This document shows, piece by piece, positions 56,578 to 64,000 of a stretch of 64,000 nucleotides of DNA (positions are counted from its first letter, which is position 1; each line of letters opens with the position of its first letter). The stretch spans positions 18,913,515 through 18,977,514 of the forward strand of contig OU744726.1 in NCBI GenBank assembly GCA_916613615.1. The letters are read 5' to 3'. The notes under the pieces are model-generated. The model was not told where the DNA came from and searched no databases. It worked only from the letters and a program-made list of their open reading frames with translations. Made by a program: the position numbers and the translations under genes. The stretch comes from Steromphala cineraria. Its lineage: Eukaryota; Mollusca; Gastropoda; Trochida; Trochidae.

Positions 56578-59182
56578 GTCTGCACGATGCTTATTTGATT
56601 GGAAATCAGTCAAAACTCCAGTCCTTTGGATAGTCATTTTCTTTATAAAAGCTTTAGAACTCTACTAAGTTTTCTATGCTGTACCATTTAAGATACCTCT
56701 GAAAGAAGTAAAATTGATTCTTTGAAAATAAGTTTTTAAAATGACAAAGTAGATTCTTGGTTTTGTAGTGAAATCTGGATGTTAAGGCATGGCATGATGT
56801 CTGTCATCTGTCCATCCACCCATCCATCTGTCCATCAATCAGTCTGTCCATCCACCCATAAATGTTTTACTTCTTCTTCAGAAGCATAAGGCCTTGAAAT
56901 CTGAACAGCTGTGTACAGACTCCTTAGCTTATAGGAATTCTAATGAATAATAACGGCCGCAGAGGTTAGGCCCTGGAACATATCTTCATTTTCTTTACAG
57001 AAGCAAAAGGCTTAGAAAGTTGAAACCTAGTGTACCAAATCTTCAGCTGTTGGGGAATTTTCATTTATAGATTTGGTGATTCTGTGGCCCCTTATTAGGG
57101 GCGCAGGGGCCACACCTTAAAATCCTATTTTGTCTTCTTTTCCAGAAACAAAATGTCAATTAAGCTGTAGCCTCATTCAAGGACTAAGCTGATGAGAATT
57201 GTAATTTTAGATTTTGTTTTCCTGTGACTGTTCATATTTTGTCATTCTGACAGAGCCAATGGCTCTAATGTTTTTCGAGATATACTGAAAAAAAGAAAAA
57301 TCTAAGATCAAACAATCTTCTTTTTTTCATCAGTTCAAAAGTATCTGTTTTCCCACTTTGAACATATTACTTTGATCTTCTCATAACCAATTACAATGAC
57401 AATACAGATGGCTGAAATGAGACTCAAGAAAAACAAAACAAATGCAGTGTATGATTGCTGGTTTTGACATCTGTTGCATTCTGTTCAATAATTGTCATGT
57501 TGCATTTTTTTGGAATTAATGAATGAAAACAAATAATAATGATTAAATTCTTGACTCCAGATAAGGGTCGAACAAGCGTATTTAGGCTGAAAATCAGCCG
57601 AGACGATCGTTAAAAACAAGAAGAAACATACCAGATATTACACACTTACAGAACCTAAATGCATTATTATAGTTGCAAAGACAACACTTTTAAACAACTC
57701 TACATGCTTTTGTTTCACTTGATTAACTTGTCAGCGTAACAACGAATGTCACTTGACAAGGAAATAGACTATAGTTATCTCCCTTCTTTTAGAGAATGAA
57801 TACAAACAAAAGTTAATTAGTTTAAAATTGTGACACATGTTCATTGGATGATATATATTGGTCAACTAGTTTTGTCTATTGTTGTCAAAATATGAACTTA
57901 TCTGATTGCAATTATAGTCGGATATTTCCGTACTGTCACAGCTTGTGTCAAAATAACACAGAAAAATACAAAGAGGTTCAAGCTTCAAAGTAGTTTTATT
58001 GTATATTTTATTCAGAAATCTGAAATGGAATGGAATAATCGCAGACATGAATTAAAATTGCATTGTTTATTTGCATATCTATATAGATATATCACTGTGT
58101 AATGTTTTTACAGAACTTTACAAGAAATATATTTTAATCAATTTGGTATTTATGCAATAATACATTGCATGATTAATGTATGTGAGTATGCAATCAAACA
58201 ATATGTATAAAAGACATAATACTATTACAGTTGAAAAACAAGTGGATACTCTTGAAGTATTCTTCCGTTGTGCCTAGTACTCCTCACGTTCAAATTCTAA
58301 GAGTACATACTCCTCAGCTTTGAAAATTATTGGAGCCCTGAATTAAAGATGAATAGATAAAAGATAGATAGAATAAATTGATAAATGGGTAGATGGTTTG
58401 GTACATAATTGGATGGATAGATTGTTGGGTTCATCATTGACTAGATGGTTGACCAGATTGGTTGATTAATGGCGTGGATGGTTTGTTTGTCCGTTGGTTC
58501 AATGGATGATTTGGTGGATGGAAAGGTTGTTTGGTGGGTCATCAAAGGATAGATCAATGTATGATACAATGTATAGACATTTCACTTAAAAATAACCGAC
58601 CTAAATTTACCCTTACGCAATCTTGTCAACGAGTTGTCTGTCATGTCGACTGTTTCAACGACCTGCTAGAAGGGGGTGTTGCCTTATAAATGAGATATAT
58701 GATTTTGGCAGCAATTTGGAGGACTGAGAAAGGGGGTCGCCTTATGTACGAGGCCGCCTTTTAAATCGAAATATACGGTAGGTGATAAGATGGGTGATGT
58801 TTTGATGGAGGGGTTGACTGTCAGATTTGTTGATGAATGTGTTATTGGGTGGATTGCTAGATGTATGAATGGATAAGTTGATGGTTTGATAGATGAAAGA
58901 TGTGACTGGATGGATGGATGGATGGATGGATGGATGGATGGATTATTGTGAATATGAAAAAAAAATAATGTCAATAATCAAATGATTTGATGGATGATAT
59001 GAATTATGAATAAATGCATACATTTGATAATTTTGTTTAACAAAACATGTGTTTATCTTTGTCTGTTTGCAGCCAGTGTTGAACCCTCAGGGAGACGGAA
59101 GGACAGCCGTTGATTATGTGTTCCTCAACCGGTGGTCCGTCAGAACATACCAATTCCAGAGGGGGGAGATTGTCTCAATGAC
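56439..59182 (+). CDS. IMMP2L: IMMP2L-like mitochondrial inner membrane protease, 5' part
   Basis: Two exons (56439-56577, 59073-59182) joined in phase 0. Together they read GFVLGSATFVVPVTATL (membrane anchor), KVEGVSMQPVLNP with the catalytic Ser, then DYVFLNRWSVRTYQFQRGEI and VSM. This is the start of the S26-type peptidase domain of IMP subunit 2, which trims presequences of inner-membrane and intermembrane-space proteins. The Met at 56467 is a possible start (MRLLGFVLG), giving a shorter N terminus than the human protein. The frame is open upstream to the acceptor, so an earlier exon is also possible. The catalytic Lys and the rest lie beyond the window; no further exon was found before 64000. 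Confidence 0.88.
56783..57268 (+). mobile_element. Degraded pearl/Helentron-like element F
   Basis: GGCATGGCATGATG, a decayed GTCC/ATCC tract, two or three degenerate monomers (GTACAGACTCCTTAGCT) and the hairpin AGAGCCAATGGCTCT at 57253-57267. The 5' AGCTCATC terminus is not preserved. It lies in the intron of the IMMP2L-like gene. Confidence 0.72.
57269..58379. other. Intron, nothing recognised
   Basis: AT-rich, no supported feature. Confidence 0.35.
58380..58945 (+). repeat. Degenerate to pure (TGGA)n repeat
   Basis: Scattered TGGATGG/TTGGTGG variants from 58380 and again from 58790, ending in a nearly pure TGGA run at 58917-58944. Confidence 0.75.
59073..59182 (+). CDS. IMMP2L: IMMP2L second recognisable exon
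   Basis: Acceptor GTTTGCAG, donor GTGAGT. Encodes PVLNPQGDGRTAVDYVFLNR, WSVRTYQFQRGEIVSM and ends with two bases of the next codon. Confidence 0.9.
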
Positions 59183-59647
59183 GTGAGTACGAGCTTTTGT
59201 TTAACCCTTTCCCCCCTTAGATTCCAGTAGCAAATATATTGTTGAGCCTGATTTTATGGCTTGTTTTATGAAAATGAAGATCATGTGGTCTTACCTTGCT
59301 ACTTCTTTTGTCTAAGACATGTATTGACTGCTGGCCTCTTGGTGTAAAGCAGCCACAAAGGATGTATTGCAATAAGCGCCGGTCTCAGATAAGTACAGAG
59401 CCACGGCGAAGCACAGGCATGGTAATTTATAGAATTTGACCATTTGAATAGACAAGTCTTGTATTTTCCATGGAGTTAATAGGGCTCGTCGTGTTGAAGC
59501 ACTTGGCCCTCATAACCTCCAGATATAAGCATCTGCTAGGTGCTCCATCATGAAGATAATACCTTATGTTGTTTGCGACAAAATGTAGATGAGGTTTTCT
59601 TAATAATAACACTATATTTTCCTCAGTACATACATACATATTGGATA
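59183..59647. other. Intron, nothing recognised
   Basis: No supported feature. Confidence 0.3.
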
Positions 59648-59800
59648 TTAGGGTTGTGCCCGTCAACCACAGTGCAGTGCCAGCTAATGTGTTGTTCCAA
59701 CTTTTCGATGCTGAGTGTCAAGCAAGACAGCAACCACTCCCATCAACCCCTGTTTCCGGGTGACAAGTGGACACTCTACCACTGAGCTATATCCCTGATA
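59648..59800 (-). mobile_element. tRNA-derived SINE relic
   Basis: On the minus strand, ATAGCTCAGTGGTAGAGTG resembles a tRNA D arm with A box (TAGCTCAGTGG). About 30 nt further on, GGGGTTGATGGG looks like a decayed B box. The tail is not clear. Confidence 0.5.
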
Positions 59801-61399
59801 GCTTTCTATTTACCTTCTTACTAACGAAATCCTGGAATTGCATGGTCTTAAATACATATTCTCTTGAGTTCAGTTGTTCATTATTTTAAAAGACATATAG
59901 AACTTCTTTTATTTATTTGAAATGCATTTTGTCTTTTTCCAGCTATGTAAATCACATATTAGTCTAAAGTGTTCTGTACTTGAAATTTAACACACTTGGT
60001 TGATAAATGCATCTAACTCTTTGTGAATAGTATCAAGGGAGGTAACTCTTGTAGCCTTACCATGATTGTTGACTGTGAGTGATTGCTAATTTGTATAACT
60101 TTCTAAATGAACATACCCAAGTAGATTTGTTAAGTTTATCCAATTATTATCATTGTTTCATAAATAAGTGTTGGATGGAAATTTTAGATTACAACTTTTT
60201 ATTTAATTTAAGAAGAGGCTTAATTTGTCATGCTTTATATTTACTTCATAAAGTTTTCCTCTACTAAAGCAGAAGTTACGATGCATGAAGTAGATTTCTC
60301 TCATGGAAATATGATTTTTATGCATTTCAATACATGCAATTCTCATTCTTATTCTAAGTATATCTTTGTCACAGTCATTGTTTTAACTGAAAGATTCTGT
60401 TACTGTATGAATTCTGTGCAAAATGAAAATATTTGATGCATTTGATAAAAAAAAGGGACATAACTCTTTGTGGCTTCACTTACAGTTTTGCCATCAGATA
60501 ATTGCCTTGTACTTATTTGCCATGTTTTTTTAATTCATTATGATTAAATACATATGTATGAATTCATAATCTAATTGTTGTATCAAGAATGTTTAGACAG
60601 TCCCACTATATCAAGATTAGATAGAAGTAACTTTAATAAATCCTGAGATGTCATCATTTGATTAATTAACAAAATGTATTCCAAAAGTAGAAAACCCTTC
60701 TAAATTTTGTTCTATTTCATCAATGTATTGTTCCCTGATGCAATAAAATTATTCAGAATCATATTATGTTTACCGGTACCTTCACAAGCATTCTTTTTCC
60801 ATTTCACTTTCCATGAAAAGTTTTCTTACCCAAATATGTCAACTTTAATTGCTCAATTCAATTGATATTCCAGATTTCCTGATAACATTTTCCCTATTTC
60901 CAATTTTGAAAGCTCAAATTAAATAAATGAATATTAGCCTTATCTTCCATACCCTTTTATTTATAACATTGGAATGTTTAAGAACTTGAGGAAGAACTTG
61001 AGGATTTGTTTTGTAGATTAACACCTTTTGAAACCATATGCAACTATTATTTTATTCTGAAAATCAAACATAACTGACAGATCTCCTTTTAACAAGAACA
61101 CAAACCCTAGGGTTATCTCCCTTCTCTGTTATCTTTCAATTAACAATATCAATCTGACTCCTCTGCTCATGAGTTGCTGGGATGTATTATCTGAAAGAGT
61201 TTCCTAGCTGCAGGAGCTGATATCATGGCATCTTGTAGTGTTTGGTAGCAACATCAATATTCTCATGCTGATATGCCAGCCGGGTTCTGATAAGGCCTTT
61301 GATAAGGTTTTGATTGATTTGGTATTGCAAATGTTTTCATTTTATTGAATATGATTGAAGGGATCAAACATGCAGGAACACCAAGAACTTTAGTGTCAT
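59801..61399. other. Intron, nothing recognised
   Basis: AT-rich. I looked for the next IMMP2L exon and found none. Confidence 0.35.
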
Positions 61400-61600
61400 C
61401 TTCGCAGTAAGGTTTGGGTGCAATTTTAGCGCAGAACTGCCCATGGTTCGCTAGTTCCAGCCAATGCTTGCAGGTTTCACAGCAATGCATAAGCACAATG
61501 GTGTTGCAGGTTTTGTCGCTGCAATAATACTAGCACCCGTGATATAAGTGACATCCTCTTGAAAGTGTCTTTAAATCCCAAATCACCTCACCTCATCGTT
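61400..61600. repeat. Dispersed repeat family R1, copy 3
   Basis: The best-preserved copy: GGTTTGGGTGCAATTTTAGC, CGCTAGTTCCAGCCAATGC, TTGCAGGTTTCACAGC, GTGTTGCAGG, AATAATACTAGCACC, ending in TCACCTCACCTCAT. Confidence 0.7.
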
Positions 61601-62160
61601 AGTGTCATCAGGGGGAATTTTTTACCCCTCTGGTTGCTGTTTGTCAAGCCCCCATCCATTGTCATCTTAAAAATCTTTGTATTTTGGACTTTTCCTCCTG
61701 GATAACTGCACCCCAAAGCTTAACTTTTGTAAGGAAATACCTCCATGTAATTGTGAACTCTTAAATTCTCTTTGGAATTCTCTCAGAGAACCGGTATGCT
61801 TAGAACTTCAAGTATTCAGAATAGTATCCATGTTAAATGAAGACTGCTGAGGACTGGTAAGGAGAAAGTTAGTCATTAATAAAAAGAAGGCTTGAAATCA
61901 TGATCTGTATATGGGTATTAACATATTTTTTGTGTTTCTTGGCTCATTTCTGATGTTCCTATTTTAAGTTGTCAGTCTTGTAACATTGAGAATTTGTGCA
62001 AGTGTTCTTTGGATTGCTTGGTATGCAAGGAAATGAAATTTGTGTCTTTGGCACTATTCTTACAAAAATTTAGTTCTCTGAACTGAATAACTATAGATAT
62101 CTTGGATAAATGTGATGGTCCTTGTAGGATATATTGATATGGAATAGGTCTTGGGTAGTC

Positions 62161-62300
62161 TATTATCCAGACCATAAAGCAAAAGAAATTAAAGGAGCCT
62201 TCTTAAGTCTAGAAAATATTTGCAAGTCGAGATCCTCAGCTTTAGCTGAAATTAAGTATTGTTCAGGGCTCCTTTTTCTTTCTTTTTGAATAAGAAATCG
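62161..62300. repeat. Dispersed repeat family R2, copy 2
   Basis: Counterpart of 52893-53028. The AAAGGAGCCTTCTTAAGTCT block is identical in both copies. Inner inverted repeat AAAGGAGCC/GGGCTCCTTT. Confidence 0.8.
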
Positions 62301-64000
62301 AAATAATAAAATTAGTAAAGATTGTTATTTGTGGGTCTAGGTCTTGGGCTTTGTTGCTGTATTTGCTGTAGCCAGGATAAAACAGTTTTGCCACACATCC
62401 TTCCCATATTCTAGCATGAATGGCATTGCAGTGATTCCTCTCTTAATGGAGTGCCTCCTGGAATTTCCATGATGTAATAGATGAACAGAAATCTATAGAA
62501 TTGGTATCTTGTGTTGTGAGTTTTTTTCCTTTGAATTCATGTGAGACTAAAGATGAAAATATCTTTATGAAAATCTTTATAAATCGTATTTGTTTCTATT
62601 TGATTTTTTTCACAAATTTATAACATTGCTTACCACTATTGTTTTGTAAATATAGAAGCTACAAGACCAACATAACAGGGCCTACTGATCATATATAGTG
62701 TTGTGAATGGTAATAACACAGATGTTTTGTGATAGAGTCATAATAGTAGATTTCAAACGTTTCTCATTCAAGTGAAAATGAAAACCTAGATATGTTATTG
62801 GCATTTTACATGCAAAAGTAAGAGAGCTTGGTTTAATCAGATTGGTATTTTGTGTCAAATCGACTCAAATGTAATTTGCTTTCAACAGAATCCAACTGAT
62901 GTAATCATATTCAAGTGTAGCATATTTGATGTAGTACATGAAAAAGAGTTACTTATCATATCTAGGAAGTTTCACTGCAGGAATGTTTTGAATTTGCTAG
63001 CCTCCATCTTCATTGTTCAGAAGTTCATTTAGGGTGTACCTTTATCTACATGTCACTCTTATGATTCTGTCTTATGTCTGTCAATATTGTTGGTGACAGG
63101 GGGTTGGAGAGACATCTTTGATTATTTTCATGTTTTAGATATTTTCAGAATTTCAAATGAGCCTTGTTCAAAAAACATAACAATGATCAAAACCAGTGAC
63201 AAAACAAATATCTGTATGTGTCCCATTTATTTTAAGATTTATATTGACGTTTCAATGAATTATTATCATATCATCAATTCTTTAAGTAACACTTTTTGTC
63301 AATTTTGTAAGAGCCCAGAGCACTTGATAGGTCAAATACGGTATTATGAGTAAAATAGGACTTTTGTAGTTGCTGACACAAGCGTGAAATTTGTTTTTCA
63401 CAGTTTCATGAGTGAAAAAACTTTAGAGGATCAAGTTTGTGAGAATGTGTAACTGAGACAGTTTCTTCCCTGATAAAGTCATCCGTTGACATTTTTAATA
63501 ATGATCTTTTTTTTCTCTTACAATGAAGGTTTCTCTTTATTACAATGAAGATAAAACAGAATCCATTCTGTAAGCAATATTCATTTTTATTGCACATTCA
63601 GTATAAAAATTCATTGTTTGATTATTTTAATGATTTCACTTTTTTGATTATATCTGTAACAGTAATTACATAAAATTCAAATTATTTTTAATAAACAAAT
63701 GCACAAGTCACTGTACTATATAAGCAAATTCTATTGCTCAATAAAAGTTTATGATTAAAAATTACAGATAATTTTATAGACATGAGATCATAACTGTTGA
63801 CTCAAGCTTTGTCAACTCTAATTTGAAAACATTGTAAAATCATTTCAGCAGAATATTTAATTATGTAGTATTCATTCAATATATATTTGCATTATGAAAA
63901 TAGCAAACCAAATAATACATTTCATAAATCAATATGTACAATAATTCAATAGAACAAACTTGGCAGTGATAAAACAATATATAAGAGCTTCATATGGCAC
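62301..64000. other. AT-rich intron, nothing recognised
   Basis: No exon, RNA gene or repeat that I can support up to the end of the window. Confidence 0.35.

Noticed and set aside
58684..58974. Minus-strand frame with HPSIHPSIHPS repeats
   Set aside because: Translation of the TGGA microsatellite.

Overview
This is animal nuclear DNA: AT-rich, intron-rich, with short exons scattered among transposon-derived repeats. The repeats point to a bivalve mollusc. Several copies resemble the oyster 'pearl'/Helentron type (AGCTCATC 5' end, GTCC-rich tract, ~145-bp tandem core, AGAGCCAATGGCTCT hairpin 3' end). A scallop is my guess from the other repeats, but it is not proven.

Layout. (1) 1327-19823, + strand: a complete ten-exon SLC35B4-like nucleotide-sugar transporter gene (326 codons; every junction keeps frame). 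Intron 1 holds a 434-bp miniature LTR retrotransposon (TRIM) whose LTRs carry tRNA-type Pol III boxes; introns 2-7 hold MITEs, a pearl-like element, a duplicated splice acceptor and a 5'-truncated LINE. Intron 9 has a textbook U12-type 5' splice site and branch site. (2) 20093-30347: four pearl-like/Helentron-like elements, including a 4.35-kb one with ~29 monomers in a six-monomer higher-order repeat. (3) 30-36.9 kb: fold-back elements, a tRNA-derived SINE and a mariner transposase relic. (4) 36916-41507, + strand: an unrecognised gene of at least nine exons, with a coiled-coil-like N part, a Ser/Ala/Thr repeat tract and an acidic-then-basic C terminus. (5) 41.5-49.4 kb: little recognisable; two weak exon candidates. 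(6) 49655-50509, - strand: an intact, intronless 284-residue tropomyosin with a TATA box and poly(A) signal. (7) 54364-55428: a non-autonomous TIR transposon with a 5-bp target duplication. (8) 56439 to beyond the window, + strand: the first two recognisable exons of an IMMP2L-like mitochondrial inner-membrane protease, including its catalytic serine.

The genes do not form one pathway: a Golgi/ER transporter, a cytoskeletal protein and a mitochondrial protease are simply neighbours. The most unusual item is the TRIM with Pol III promoter boxes inside its LTR, which recalls plant Cassandra elements but with a tRNA-type rather than 5S-type promoter. All identifications come from reading the sequence; no searches were run.
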